From the NCBI GenBank assembly GCA_030684645.1, contig JAUXUF010000319.1:1-38155 (forward strand): 38,155 nucleotides of DNA, read 5' to 3'. The notes under the pieces were generated by a model. It saw nothing but the letters and a program-made list of their open reading frames with translations, was not told where the DNA came from and made no database searches. Shown in pieces: positions 1 to 9,735 of the stretch. Numbering within the stretch: the stretch's first letter is position 1; every line of letters begins with the position of its first letter. The translations under genes were made by a program, and so were the position numbers. The stretch comes from Bacteroidota bacterium (GTDB lineage Bacteria > Bacteroidota > Bacteroidia > Bacteroidales > Prolixibacteraceae).

Positions 1-2
1 CC

Positions 3-50
3 TCGTACAGAATTGAATTAAAAGGTGAAAGTTTAAGAAAAAAACGGTAA
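3..50 (+). CDS. istB: IstB-like IS21 helper ATPase, last 15 codons only
   Basis: The open frame enters from the left edge and ends at TAA 48-50. The residues read SYRIELKGESLRKKR, which I recognise as the usual basic tail of Bacteroidota IstB proteins (RIELKGES followed by a K/R cluster). IstB is the AAA+ partner that activates the IS21 transposase IstA. Only the tail is present, so the family call rests on 15 residues plus the terminal-type repeats immediately downstream. Confidence 0.5.
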   Translation, partial: SYRIELKGESLRKKR

Positions 51-90
51 AATTGTCAGTCATTAGAATTCTCTGAACCATCATTCCTGA

Positions 91-133
91 GGGGGGTCAA
101 TATCACCGGAGAAGGGGGGTCAGTATCACCGGA
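91..133 (+). repeat. Two 20-bp direct repeats of IS21 terminal type
   Basis: The copies are at 91-110 and 114-133 and differ at one position (GGGGGGTCA[A/G]TATCACCGGA), separated by 3 bp. IS21-family ends carry such multiple terminal repeats, which bind transposase. The placement right after the IstB-like tail supports that reading. Confidence 0.65.
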
Positions 134-352
134 ATATCCAAAAATTAGTGAAGTTAACTGTAATATATTTTATAACCAATCGACAACTTTTTCTTGAACA
201 AATATATCGTTAACTGCTAAATGAACCAGAAAAATAACCTTTTTACGTTGAGGGACACAAATTTCAGTGAAAAAATATAGCGTAAAGAAAATTATTACAT
301 TTTCATATTGGTTAACAATATTTCTATTACTGAAAAATTACGAATAATTATA

Positions 353-1306
353 TTATATTTCGTACACATTTTTTGCTCTAATTACTCCTTTTCTAAAGTA
401 TGGGGGTTTTATATTTTTATCTAAATAAAAAAGCATATATCCATCTGAAAATTCAATAGAGTAATTCAAATTCTTAAAAAATAATTCAAGCAAATTGGCA
501 TCATTTTGATTATGGTATGTACAACAAGCTGCACGAATATTATTCTTTCGACTTAGTACGTTTTTTGCACCACATAGTACTAAATTTTCAGAACCTTCAA
601 CATCCATTTTAATAAATATATTTCCGGGTTCATTCTTTAAACAAGAATCGATAGTTAGCTCATTATTAGAATCCTTATTAGAGGCAAATTTATTAATAAT
701 TGTAACTTTTTCTCTATAAGGCTCGAATGTTGCGCTTAATGCTTCAATCCAAATTTTTTCAGATTCAAAAATATACCCTTTTTTTACTCTCTCTATTACA
801 TCAAGTAAAAATAGTCCCTCTGCAGCTCCGATATCAAGAACAATATCCCCATCGATCACAGAAAAGGATTCCGTTGTATATTGATGTGGAGCTTTTTCTA
901 AGAACCCTCCTTCCAATATATTTTCGCCAATAAAATAGTTTAAATATGTTTGTTTTGCTTTTTCTACATTATAATGCCTGGGAAAATATAATTTTTTGTT
1001 TTTATGAAGAACAAAAGGCATTTTCTTTATATCATCATAATAACCATTAATATTAATTAGTTCTTTGTCGGTTCGTTTATATGGAAATGGTGTTAAAGTT
1101 CCTAGTTTATTTAGATAATTAATTTCATTCCGATATTGTGCGATATCGTTATGTTCATAATGATGTAAAACTTTCAAATACAATAATTCTTTTCTAAGGT
1201 TTTCTATTTCTCTTTCATATGATGAAATATTAATGAGACTAATTATGTTTTGTCTCAACCTTGAGGGAAGAAATCTCCTATAAAAATTCTTGATAATTGC
1301 CTTCAT
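353..1306 (-). CDS. FkbM family methyltransferase
   Basis: This is a 317-residue SAM-dependent methyltransferase of the FkbM type, probably O-methylating a sugar of the surface polysaccharide. The SAM-binding motif I equivalent is VLDIGAAEGLFLL in mid-protein. The family-diagnostic segment IFIKMDVEGSENLVLCGAK follows about 80 residues later. A predicted coiled coil in the first 60 residues (EIENLRKELLYLKVL) is unusual and may mediate oligomerisation. It is the last gene of the minus-strand polysaccharide locus, 436 bp downstream of the acetyltransferase gene, so it could have its own promoter. The acceptor sugar cannot be predicted. Confidence 0.85.
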   Translation of the reverse strand: MKAIIKNFYRRFLPSRLRQNIISLINISSYEREIENLRKELLYLKVLHHYEHNDIAQYRNEINYLNKLGTLTPFPYKRTDKELININGYYDDIKKMPFVLHKNKKLYFPRHYNVEKAKQTYLNYFIGENILEGGFLEKAPHQYTTESFSVIDGDIVLDIGAAEGLFLLDVIERVKKGYIFESEKIWIEALSATFEPYREKVTIINKFASNKDSNNELTIDSCLKNEPGNIFIKMDVEGSENLVLCGAKNVLSRKNNIRAACCTYHNQNDANLLELFFKNLNYSIEFSDGYMLFYLDKNIKPPYFRKGVIRAKNVYEI

Positions 1307-1742
1307 ACATTCATTTAATTTTTATCGTTTTGAACTCAAAATATTTAGATCAATAATATGCCAAGACACTAGCGTTGCGTTTTTTATAAAACAATTTTAA
1401 CTGTATATATTTCTGTTCTTTGACATCTTGATATCTGAATTCGTTACTATTTCAGCATCCGCGAAAACTTATAAGTACTGTAACCTCGCAATGGCAAACA
1501 AGTTAAAGCCTGTTGACAATTTGCAGATTTGCATTGGTGACGGTTGCTATTACTTGGGAATATCTGGTTGCAATTATTTGCATAAATGCATCAACATTAT
1601 TCAGATTAAGAAGCACAATTAAGGCTACAAATATTTTCAAATATTGATTTACTTATATCGCAACTGTGCTGTTAAATGCTTTCTTTCAAGATGATATCGA
1701 TATATTCAAATTTTTGTTATATATTTTGGACTGAAACATCCA
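1307..1742. other. Intergenic region, 436 bp, no convincing gene
   Basis: This gap separates the methyltransferase and acetyltransferase genes. A 64-codon plus-strand frame at 1428-1622 shows no recognisable domain and I do not call it. A plus-strand TTCTTTGACA-like segment near 1418-1427 resembles the spacing element of Bacteroidota promoters found upstream of mobile genes, but nothing recognisable follows it. The stretch may be remnant DNA. Confidence 0.4.
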
Positions 1743-2396
1743 TTATTGGTTCATATATTTTTGTTTTATTTTTTTCAGTTTCTCAACCTGTTTCAAGTCA
1801 AATGGCTTGTAAAATTCATTTATATTTTGAATAATTACTTTTTCATCAAAATCTGTAATATTAAGATCAATTAACTCGGCTATAACTTCTTTGTTGAATC
1901 TAAATTTTATAAACTTGGCAGGATTACCACCTACTATTGCATATGATGGAACATCTTTTGTAACAATAGATTCCGCTGCGATTATTGCCCCTTTTCCGAT
2001 TGTTATTCCTGATAGTATTGTGGACCCATAACCAATCCAAACTTCATCTTTAACAATAATTGAGCCTTTAGTGTTGGCATCTCGTTCCGGTGATGCGTTA
2101 ATTAATAAAGAATAAAGAGGAAATGTCGTAAAAGTATTGATTTGGTGGTTACCACCTAAAATAAAGGTGACATTATTAGCTATAGAAACGAAGTTACCTA
2201 TTTGTAACTTTTCTTTTTTATGAAAGAAATTTTTTACATAAATTAGTCCATAAGACTTTTTCCCAACAGTAACGATATTTAATGGGAAAATGTCTTTTAC
2301 AACTGTTTGGTTGTGACTATTTATTTTCCTCCACTCTCTTCTAAACTTAGCGATCTTTATTGTTTTGGTAATTCGATCAATGATATTTGTAAGCAT
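1743..2396 (-). CDS. Hexapeptide-repeat O-acetyltransferase (CatB-like, LbH fold)
   Basis: This 217-residue protein has left-handed beta-helix hexapeptide repeats between about residues 65 and 160 (for example IIVKDEVWIGYGSTILSGI and ITIGKGAIIAAESIVTKDV). They are followed by the family-typical YAIVGGNPAKFIKFRF. Proteins of this type are acetyl-CoA-dependent O-acetyltransferases that decorate sugars. The length fits the family. Its position in the polysaccharide locus suggests O-acetylation of the repeat unit or of a nucleotide-sugar product. It lies 226 bp after the flippase, so it is probably part of the same minus-strand transcription unit. Confidence 0.85.
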   Translation of the reverse strand: MLTNIIDRITKTIKIAKFRREWRKINSHNQTVVKDIFPLNIVTVGKKSYGLIYVKNFFHKKEKLQIGNFVSIANNVTFILGGNHQINTFTTFPLYSLLINASPERDANTKGSIIVKDEVWIGYGSTILSGITIGKGAIIAAESIVTKDVPSYAIVGGNPAKFIKFRFNKEVIAELIDLNITDFDEKVIIQNINEFYKPFDLKQVEKLKKIKQKYMNQ

Positions 2397-2622
2397 TGCT
2401 TTAATTTGATTTAGTGATTAATAGTATGTTGAGAGTTTTTACTTCAGTCCTATTTTTATGTGTACAATTAATGCTGACGCTAGTTTTTTGCATATATAGC
2501 TCATTGAATGCATATGGATACTACTCCTAAGTCTCATATAATCATCTTTAAGACCCCGAAAGGACTATGTTTCGGAATTTTTTCAATCCAATTTTCGGGA
2601 GATTGTCAGGTTTTTTAATAAA

Positions 2623-4076
2623 TCATTTTTTCATTAATCTCGTTAAATAATTTAATCCTATTATTAATTCCTCGGCTCGTAGAATCCATAAGAACAATAA
2701 ATACACTGATGATCCAATTATACATGTAGTAATGATATTAATTATGTCTGATTTTATGTTTCTGGTTATAAATAAAGTAATTACTAACATTGAAATTGCA
2801 GAAACTAAAAGGGGCAAAATATCAATTATTTGTGTTTTAAATTTAATATCAATGACCTTTCTCATATAAAAAGAGCTAAGTAAATAACTTACAATTGAAG
2901 ACACCATTTGCCCCCAAATCATTGCTTCTATTCCGAATCTATAGGTAGTAATGATTGCTATTATTATTACTGTCTTTTCTATTAACTGAAAATATAGATA
3001 GTAATCACTTCTTCCTTTTACTGTAAAAATCGTAATATTTGTTGTATGTAGGACATAGATCCAGCCAAAAGAGCATAACAATTTTAAGTATGGAACTGCA
3101 GGCATCCATTTGTCAGTTAGTATCAAATGGATTAATGGATCGGCAATTAGAAATAGGATAACCATCATTGGTAAAGCTATAGAGAGAAGAATTCGGGTAA
3201 CTTTTCGAAATCCATTCTTAAGTTTTGCTTCATCTTCCTGTATTTTAGAGAAAACAGGAAAAGTAACCCTTTGTACTATCGAATTAATTGTATTTACTGG
3301 CAGATCTTTGAATTGCGCGGCTCGCGTGTAGTAACCTAAACTTTGCGAATTGAACAAACGTCCAATTACAAGTAGATAGATATTATTGAATATTGTTGAA
3401 ATTAATCCACCCAGAAGGATTCTTGAACCATAGGTAAACAAATTTTTTAAAGAACTAAAACTGAACACCAGTGTTGGTCTCCAGGAATTTACTTTCCAAA
3501 GAAGAAAAACCTTAATTGTAGTCCTTACCAATGTTTGAACAACTAGTGACCATACGCCATAACCTGAAAAGGCAAGATATATCCCAATCGAACCACCAAA
3601 TAAAACACTTACTACTCCTATAATCGATTGGGCTTTAAATTCAATCGATTTATTGAGATGGATTTGTTGTATCCATCCAAAAGAATCAATTACGAATGAA
3701 AAGCAAAGTATTTTTGCTAATAAGACTAACTGAGGTTGGTTGTAAAAGACTGCAATATATGGGGAGCTAAGCCAAATTATTAACCATAAAACAATGCTTG
3801 AAAAAACATTAAAGTAAAAAACAGTGGAGAAGTCAATATTGTTAGAATCTTTCTTTTGGATTAATGCCTGAGCAAAACCGCTATTCATAAGCGATTGGCC
3901 AATGGCGATAAAAATTGTCAACATCCCAATCAGCCCAAAATCAGCAGGTGTTAATAGTCTTGCTAGAATAATTCCAATTACAAATTGTCCGCCAACTGTT
4001 CCAGCATTATCAATAAACGACCAAAAAAAACCATCTATTGTTTTTTTTTTAAGTTAACTTTTCTATTTTTAGTCAT
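2623..4076 (-). pseudogene. Wzx-type polysaccharide flippase, frame broken at an A10 tract
   Basis: This is a polysaccharide_synt/MVF-family membrane protein with about 12 hydrophobic segments, which would flip undecaprenyl-linked repeat units across the inner membrane. The longest ATG-initiated frame (3924 to 2623, 433 residues) lacks the first membrane helix. Reading upstream in the same frame continues the family N-terminus (KKKTIDGFFWSFIDNAG, then LLTPADFGLIGM) but meets a stop at 4054-4056. The natural start is the ATG at 4076-4074, whose ATGA overlaps the stop of the preceding glycosyltransferase. From that ATG the frame reads MTKNRKVNLKKK and then leaves the family frame at a run of ten A (plus-strand T10, 4041-4050). 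Eleven A would restore a 484-residue protein of normal Wzx length. A sequencing error, phase variation and transcriptional slippage are all possible. Confidence 0.8.
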
Positions 4077-5194
4077 TTATGTGAAGTGAATTTATCATTA
4101 TCACCCATTTTTTCTAAATGGCCTAATATCTCTTGAGAAAAAAACTCATAATTGTATTTATTTTCACATAACTGTTTTGCTCTATTCCCCATTTCATTGG
4201 CCTCGTCAGGATGATTAATTAGATAATTAACAGCATTTATCCAACCATCGACATCTCCATAGTCAACGTTAAGTCCAACCCTTTCATCTTCAACATCAAA
4301 AGGATAGGCTTTATTTTTAGTAGTAATAACTGCTTTGCCCATAGCAAATGCTTCAAATAAAATTGTACTCCCAGTTGGATAATAATCTAGCTCTTTAATT
4401 AATGGAATTGCTACAGCTAAGCAATTATAGTAATCTTTTCTTATTGATCCATATGAATATAAATCGGGAATAGAAGAACCTATTTCTATATTTTTATTAA
4501 TCTGAATGTCTTTAGGTATATTGTATGGATTTTTAGGTATTATTTTAAGCTTAACGTTCATGTTATTAAATGCTTCGATTAGTAGTTTAAAATCTCTATT
4601 TGTTCCTCCAAGCGAAAAAATAAAATCATTTTTTGGGGTACATTTTTGATTAATTGAATATGAATTAAAAAATATAAAATCAACACCCCAATTATTTAAA
4701 TAGCTGTGCCTTTCTTTTATTCTTTTGAAATTATTACTGTTGCAATACATATTCTGATTTAGAAAAAGAATCCTATCAATTCCAAATAAATATATATTCC
4801 TAATAACTAGAAGTTTGCAACGTTTTAGAATATTTTTCTGTTTTGGCGCATAAGCCCTATGTGAAATTGCCATTATTGGAGTTCGATAGATTTTTAGGAT
4901 TTTTAATACAGCAAGTACGAAAACATCTTGGATAAAAGGTGTAAATAAAATATCATTTTTAGTTGTTGATCTAAAACAATTAATTTGTTGCTGTAAATTC
5001 TGGATTCCAAGTTTTTTTCCTATTGAGTTAGCAAAGGTGTTTTTTTTATAATCAACACAGCTAATGTTATAAGAATTGGCCGCCAAAACATCATAACACC
5101 AGGCATGATGTGTCGGATATTCATTCCCTTTTAAAATGTATTTATTTATTTCATCTAACGAATAAAACCTTATTATTTCAACGATTTTTTTCAT
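4073..5194 (-). CDS. Glycosyltransferase, GT4-like
   Basis: This 373-residue cytoplasmic glycosyltransferase has a recognisable C-terminal Rossmann half. It contains GSTILFEAFAMGKAVITT, matching the GT-B donor-binding E-x7-E region, and then GYxDVDGWINAVNYLINHP, matching the usual GT4 tail. The N-terminal acceptor half is poorly conserved and I cannot match it. It presumably adds one sugar to the lipid-linked repeat unit. Its TGA overlaps the ATG of the flippase (ATGA), so the two are translationally coupled. It lies 116 bp after the next glycosyltransferase in the locus. Donor and acceptor cannot be predicted. Confidence 0.75.
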   Translation of the reverse strand: MKKIVEIIRFYSLDEINKYILKGNEYPTHHAWCYDVLAANSYNISCVDYKKNTFANSIGKKLGIQNLQQQINCFRSTTKNDILFTPFIQDVFVLAVLKILKIYRTPIMAISHRAYAPKQKNILKRCKLLVIRNIYLFGIDRILFLNQNMYCNSNNFKRIKERHSYLNNWGVDFIFFNSYSINQKCTPKNDFIFSLGGTNRDFKLLIEAFNNMNVKLKIIPKNPYNIPKDIQINKNIEIGSSIPDLYSYGSIRKDYYNCLAVAIPLIKELDYYPTGSTILFEAFAMGKAVITTKNKAYPFDVEDERVGLNVDYGDVDGWINAVNYLINHPDEANEMGNRAKQLCENKYNYEFFSQEILGHLEKMGDNDKFTSHK

Positions 5195-5310
5195 AATTTA
5201 TTCTCATCATGTTTATACTTTCACGGCATTTTTATATAAGGTATTGAAAATCTATACTTCTATATCAATGACAATGTGATCAGACTATAGTTTGGGATTT
5301 TAATATTTGT

Positions 5311-6414
5311 TTATTCAAAAAGAATTTTCTCATATTGTCTGATAATCTTTTCAAGGCTAAATCTTTTTGATGATTCTATTATTTTTTCTTTGTCGAATTT
5401 TATGTTTTTATTGATAACGCCTACTATCGCTTTAGAAAATTTCTGTACATTTAAATGTTCTACAAGTATTCCATTGACATTGGGAATGATAATGTCTCTT
5501 GGACCACTTGGACAATCAAATGATATAACTGGAGTGCCAAAGGAGATTGATTCAATCAAGACATTAGGAAATCCTTCCCGTATGGAGGTAAGTACAGTTG
5601 CTTTCGCATTTTGGTAATAATCGGATAAATCTGTTTGGTAACCTTCAAAACGGATTGATTTTGATAAGCCTAATTTTAGTGTTTTTTCTTGAAATTCTTG
5701 TTGTAGTTCCCCAGTACCCACAATGGTAAGGTGTAATTCGGGAAGACTTTTTAGTGCAACAAGAAATATTTCTAATAAATAGTTTAATCCTTTTGCTTCA
5801 GTTAATCTTCCTACAAAAAGAATTTCTTGATGATTGATAAAATCCCTTCTTTCTTGTTTTTTGTTGATAGTGAAATTAAATGCTGGATTTGGAATAACTA
5901 CTATTTTTGATTCGATAATGTGGAGGTTTTTTATCAAATCGTCTTTCATGCCAAAGGATTGGGCAATTATTGTATCAATTCTATTTAAAGAATAGCTGAT
6001 TAGTTTAAGCCATATTATTCTGCCCAAAAATCCATTCTGGTTATAATTCAGTGATAGAGTACTAATACTGCGGGCAACAATTTTTATATTTAAATGATAG
6101 AAACTGTTTATTAAATACGCAGGTATTAATAATTCCATGTTGAATACAAGCATTATCTCTAATTTACTAGAGACCATTAATTTTTTTAATTGCAATATCG
6201 TATAACGAACTTTCTTACCAGGTATTGAAGTAACTTTTACTCTTTTATCTAAAAGTTTAATTAATGGACTTTTATCTAGTTTCGTAATCCATAGTTCAAC
6301 ATTTATGTTATTATTTGCTAATTCATTGCATATTACTACGCAATTTTTTTCTGCCCCCCCCGAATCTAGCTTGTTGTTTAAAATGCAAAGAGAGTTATTA
6401 AAGAAATCTTTCAT
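5311..6414 (-). CDS. Glycosyltransferase family 4
   Basis: This 367-residue GT-B enzyme is a confident GT4 member. The N-terminal acceptor-side motif is SGGAEKNCVVICNELA, the start of the C-terminal half is EILFVGRLTEAKGLNYLL, and the donor-site signature is REGFPNVLIESISFGTPVIS followed by GPRDII. It is a retaining transferase using a nucleotide-sugar donor at the inner membrane face. Its start overlaps the end of the deacetylase gene by 17 bp, indicating co-transcription. The GGA motif family includes amylovoran- and GalNAc-type transferases, but no specific sugar can be assigned. Confidence 0.9.
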   Translation of the reverse strand: MKDFFNNSLCILNNKLDSGGAEKNCVVICNELANNNINVELWITKLDKSPLIKLLDKRVKVTSIPGKKVRYTILQLKKLMVSSKLEIMLVFNMELLIPAYLINSFYHLNIKIVARSISTLSLNYNQNGFLGRIIWLKLISYSLNRIDTIIAQSFGMKDDLIKNLHIIESKIVVIPNPAFNFTINKKQERRDFINHQEILFVGRLTEAKGLNYLLEIFLVALKSLPELHLTIVGTGELQQEFQEKTLKLGLSKSIRFEGYQTDLSDYYQNAKATVLTSIREGFPNVLIESISFGTPVISFDCPSGPRDIIIPNVNGILVEHLNVQKFSKAIVGVINKNIKFDKEKIIESSKRFSLEKIIRQYEKILFE

Positions 6415-7348
6415 AAGTTTTCAATTGAATGTTATTTATAAAGGAAGTCAACCATCCCTTTGATGTGGCATAATGGTAATACTTTTCTTCTCCTAGGATC
6501 AACATTAGAATACATTTTGAATAAATATATGGAGATCTATTACGGATGGATGGTGAAACAAACGGAGATCCACTTCTAGGAATGCAATAAGTATTATTTA
6601 ATTGCGAAATCTTTCCACGTTTTATTGAAAAAGCCAATTTAATTCCTTTTTTTTTCAAAATGTTAATTTCACGCTCCCCGTAATCGCCGTTGGGATATAC
6701 AAAATATCTGGTATCGCAATTCAGAATTTCACTTAGCTGATCGATCGATTTTTCAATTTCATAGGTAGCAGATTCATCTGATTCATTTATTAATATTGGA
6801 TGGTTAAGAGTATGTGCACCAATCTCGACCAATCCTGATGATTTTATTTCAATTAGTTGTTTTTTAGTCATATTCATTGGCGGCTTGGGGGGAGTGTTTG
6901 TTTCTTTTTGATAAAGTTTTATAATTTCCAGAATAGTCTCTATTTGAAGTGTTTTTAAAAATGGGTTCATGGCCACTGGCTGAATGTTTCGATTTTTATC
7001 ATTTATTATTTTTTGTGTTATTTCAAATAGTTTTTCTTGGTTATAGCCTCTTATTTCCTGAAACCAAAAATTTCTATTTTCTCTGGCTATCAATGGTGAA
7101 ACATACGTAGATACAGGTATTTTGTGCTTTTTTATCAATGGCAAAACATTGTTATAAAAACTCAAATCCCCATCGTCAAAGGTTAAATGGCATGCATTTT
7201 TTAAGTCGATATTGTTGTAATAATAATTTTCAAGGTTATCGACACTTACTATATTATAGTTTTTTTTAAGAGATATAATTACATTATTTAACCACCTGGG
7301 GTCATTTATTTCATGTAATGTTATAATTGTATTTGGCAATATTTTCAT
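6398..7348 (-). CDS. Polysaccharide deacetylase (NodB/CE4)
   Basis: This 316-residue protein has a NodB homology domain. The metal/catalytic motif 1 is HLTFDDGD near residue 55, motif 2 is HTLNHP (H-x3-H type) near residue 180, and a later YPNGDYGEREINIL matches motif 3. Enzymes of this family remove N-acetyl groups from GlcNAc or GalNAc residues. No signal peptide is apparent, so it may act in the cytoplasm on lipid-linked or nucleotide-linked sugar. The gene starts 19 bp after the dehydrogenase gene and overlaps the downstream glycosyltransferase gene, placing it inside the operon. In this setting it would create free amino groups in the repeat unit. Confidence 0.88.
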   Translation of the reverse strand: MKILPNTIITLHEINDPRWLNNVIISLKKNYNIVSVDNLENYYYNNIDLKNACHLTFDDGDLSFYNNVLPLIKKHKIPVSTYVSPLIARENRNFWFQEIRGYNQEKLFEITQKIINDKNRNIQPVAMNPFLKTLQIETILEIIKLYQKETNTPPKPPMNMTKKQLIEIKSSGLVEIGAHTLNHPILINESDESATYEIEKSIDQLSEILNCDTRYFVYPNGDYGEREINILKKKGIKLAFSIKRGKISQLNNTYCIPRSGSPFVSPSIRNRSPYIYSKCILMLILGEEKYYHYATSKGWLTSFINNIQLKTYERFL

Positions 7349-7367
7349 AGGGGCATTAATTTTAAAA

Positions 7368-8699
7368 CTATAATCTTTTACTTACTAAGGAGGGATCAAG
7401 TATTCCTTTTACGTCATAAATAATACATCTTTTATTCTTATGGTATCTTAAATTGATATTCTCGAACTCTTTATGTGATACTGCCAGAATAATTGCAGCA
7501 TATCCGTTATTCTCCGGATATTTAGAAAGTATTGATATCTTATACTCGTGAAAAACATCAAGAGGATTAGCCCAAGGGTCATAAACATCTATCTGCAAAC
7601 CATAACTCTTTAATTCAGTATAAATATCAATAGCTTTTGTATTTCTTATATCGGGACAATTTTCTTTAAACGTAATTCCAAGCATTAAAACATTTGACAT
7701 CTTAATTGATAATCCATTATTTGTCATTAGTTTAATAAGCTCAGTGGCAATGTATTTACCCATGCCATCATTTACCCTTCTACCTGCTAAAATTATTTCC
7801 GGATGATAACCAACTTCTTGAGCTTTCTGGGCAAGATAGAAAGGGTCAACTCCAATACAATGCCCTCCAACTAATCCTGGTTTAAAAGGCAAGAAATTCC
7901 ATTTAGTACCTGCGGCTTCTAAAACATCATACGTGTCAATATTTAATAGATTGAATATTTTAGCCAACTCATTCACGAATGCAATATTTATATCGCGTTG
8001 TGAATTCTCAATCACTTTAGCTGCTTCGGCAACTTTAATAGAAGGGGCTTTATGTGTTCCTGCTGAAATTACTGAACGGTAAACAGAATCAATAATTTCA
8101 GCGGATTCCGGGGTTGATCCTGAAGTAACTTTCTTCATTTTACTAACGGTATGTTCCTTGTCGCCGGGATTAATACGTTCAGGTGAATAACCAACATAGA
8201 AATCCTGATTAAATTTTAAATTGGAAACAATTTCTATTATTGGGATACAATCTTCTTCCGTTGCCCCAGGATATACTGTTGACTCATAAACAACAATATT
8301 TCCCACCGAAATCACTTCGCCAACGGTTTCGCTTGCTTTTATTAAGGGTTTTAAATCAGGACGGTTAATCTTATCTACAGGAGTTGGAACTGTAATAATA
8401 TAAAAATTGCAAATTTTTATATCTTCCAGATTGATTGAAAGATAAAGTCCAGCTCTATATTTATGATTGGTCGAATCAAGTTTCAACAATTCTATTTTAG
8501 GTACTAGAACCGATCTTAATGTTTCATCATCTACTTCAAGGGTGTCATCATGTCCTTGCTTTAATTGGTCAATACGTTTTTGGTTGATGTCAAAACCAAC
8601 AACTGGGTATTTTGTTGCAAAAAGTCTTGCTAAGGGCAAACCCACATAACCAAGTCCAATGACTGCGATTTTAATTTCCGAATTCTGTATAGGATTCAT
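7368..8699 (-). CDS. UDP-N-acetylhexosamine 6-dehydrogenase (TviB/WbpO-like)
   Basis: This 443-residue nucleotide-sugar dehydrogenase oxidises C6 of a UDP-sugar to a uronic acid. The NAD-binding motif is IAVIGLGYVGLPLARLFA near the start. The central region has YSPERINPGDKEHTV and VAEAAKVIENSQRDINIAF. The catalytic cysteine lies in GGHCIGVDPFYLA. The sequence resembles the TviB/WbpO branch, which acts on UDP-GlcNAc or UDP-GalNAc, more than UDP-glucose dehydrogenases. It lies 45 bp downstream of a TviC/WbpP-like C4-epimerase, so the pair probably makes UDP-GalNAcA from UDP-GlcNAc. The substrate is inferred from family and pairing only. Confidence 0.9.
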   Translation of the reverse strand: MNPIQNSEIKIAVIGLGYVGLPLARLFATKYPVVGFDINQKRIDQLKQGHDDTLEVDDETLRSVLVPKIELLKLDSTNHKYRAGLYLSINLEDIKICNFYIITVPTPVDKINRPDLKPLIKASETVGEVISVGNIVVYESTVYPGATEEDCIPIIEIVSNLKFNQDFYVGYSPERINPGDKEHTVSKMKKVTSGSTPESAEIIDSVYRSVISAGTHKAPSIKVAEAAKVIENSQRDINIAFVNELAKIFNLLNIDTYDVLEAAGTKWNFLPFKPGLVGGHCIGVDPFYLAQKAQEVGYHPEIILAGRRVNDGMGKYIATELIKLMTNNGLSIKMSNVLMLGITFKENCPDIRNTKAIDIYTELKSYGLQIDVYDPWANPLDVFHEYKISILSKYPENNGYAAIILAVSHKEFENINLRYHKNKRCIIYDVKGILDPSLVSKRL

Positions 8700-8744
8700 G
8701 TAGTTATACTTAATTTCTGCTATATATTTATGAAAAATAAAAGA

Positions 8745-9735
8745 TCACCTTAAGTTTTCCCAATACCATTTTATGGCTTCGTGTAAACCATCTCTGAGAG
8801 AATATTGTGGATTATAATTCAAAAGTTGTTTTGCTTTTTGAATTGAAGCCAACGAGTGGGGGATGTCACCAATTCGGTTTTCACTATATTTTATTTCAAT
8901 TTCATTTATTTGATGATCAAATTCTGATAAGAAATATTTGATGTAATTGATCAATTGGTTTAGTGTGGTTGATTCGCCAAAGGCCGTGTTATAGACTGTA
9001 TTTATAGCCTCTGAATTACTTGTGGTTAAAGCAAGTAGATTCATTTGAATCACATTGTCGATATAGGTGAAATCACGTGAAAATTGTCCATCCCCATTGA
9101 TTACAGGAGAATGATGGTTAATTAATTGTTTAATAAAAAGTGGAATTACAGCGGCATAAGCTCCGTTAGGATCTTGTTTCCTACTGAAAACATTAAAATA
9201 TCGTAGGCCAATACATTCGATCCCATAAGTTTTGGAAAATACTTCACCATATAATTCATTGACAAATTTTGTAACGGCATAGGGTGAAAGGGGGCGGCCT
9301 ATTTTATCTTCAACTTTTGGTAGGGATTCGGAATCACCATAAGTTGATGAACTTGCTGCATATATGAACCTTTTTACCCGGGCATCGCGCGCAGCAACTA
9401 ACATATTGAGAAATCCAGTTACGTTAACTTCGTTTGTTGTAATGGAATCATTAATCGAACGTGGTACAGAACCTAAAGCTGCTTCGTGTAATACAAAATC
9501 AACTCCCTGCACAGCAAGATTGCATTGATCCAGATTTCGGATATCCCCAGTGATTAATTTAAAATTGGAGAGGGAAAGTAAATGTTCAATGTTTTCAATC
9601 TTCCCAGTTGAGAAATTATCAAAGCAAATCACTTGATGACCCCAATTGGATTAATGCTTCACAAAGGGTTGAGCCTATAAACCCAGCACCTCCGGTAATA
9701 AGTATTTTTAAGGGCAGATGTGCACCAGTTTCCAT
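8745..9735 (-). pseudogene. UDP-N-acetylglucosamine C4-epimerase (WbpP/TviC-like), one-base frameshift
   Basis: This is an extended SDR NAD-dependent sugar epimerase. The 5' part starts at ATG 9735 and carries the Rossmann motif in KILITGGAGFIGSTLCEALI. The 3' part (from about 9640 down to 8745) carries HQVICFDNFSTGKIENIEHL, the SSSTYGDS serine and the catalytic YAVTK. The two halves are in different frames, joined at a GGGG run near 9641-9644 (minus strand TTGGGGTCATC). Removing one G gives LGHQVICF and a 329-residue protein of normal family length. The 295-codon frame with a GTG start at 9632 lacks the NAD-binding loop and cannot be functional alone. It pairs with the adjacent dehydrogenase for UDP-GalNAcA synthesis. 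Confidence 0.85.

Larger units (their letters stand above)
1..140 (+). mobile_element. Right-hand end of an IS21-family element (partial)
   Basis: The first 50 bases encode a tail resembling the C-terminus of the IS21 helper ATPase IstB. It is followed by two near-identical 20-bp direct repeats, matching the multiple terminal repeats that IS21-family elements carry inside their ends. The rest of the element lies outside the window, so istA and most of istB are not visible. The outer boundary near position 140 is approximate, because no target duplication can be checked from one end. The element abuts the distal end of the polysaccharide locus. Confidence 0.55.

Noticed and set aside
1428-1622. 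64-codon plus-strand frame
   Set aside because: No recognisable domain, no ribosome-binding site and odd composition; likely a chance frame.
2556-2575. CCGAAA/TTTCGG hairpin followed by T on the plus strand after the flippase gene
   Set aside because: The T run is on the wrong side for the minus-strand genes and the 6-bp stem is weak.
2603-2612. TGTCAGG downstream of the flippase, similar to the ECF -35 box
   Set aside because: No CGAC follows at 14-15 bp and no plus-strand gene lies downstream.
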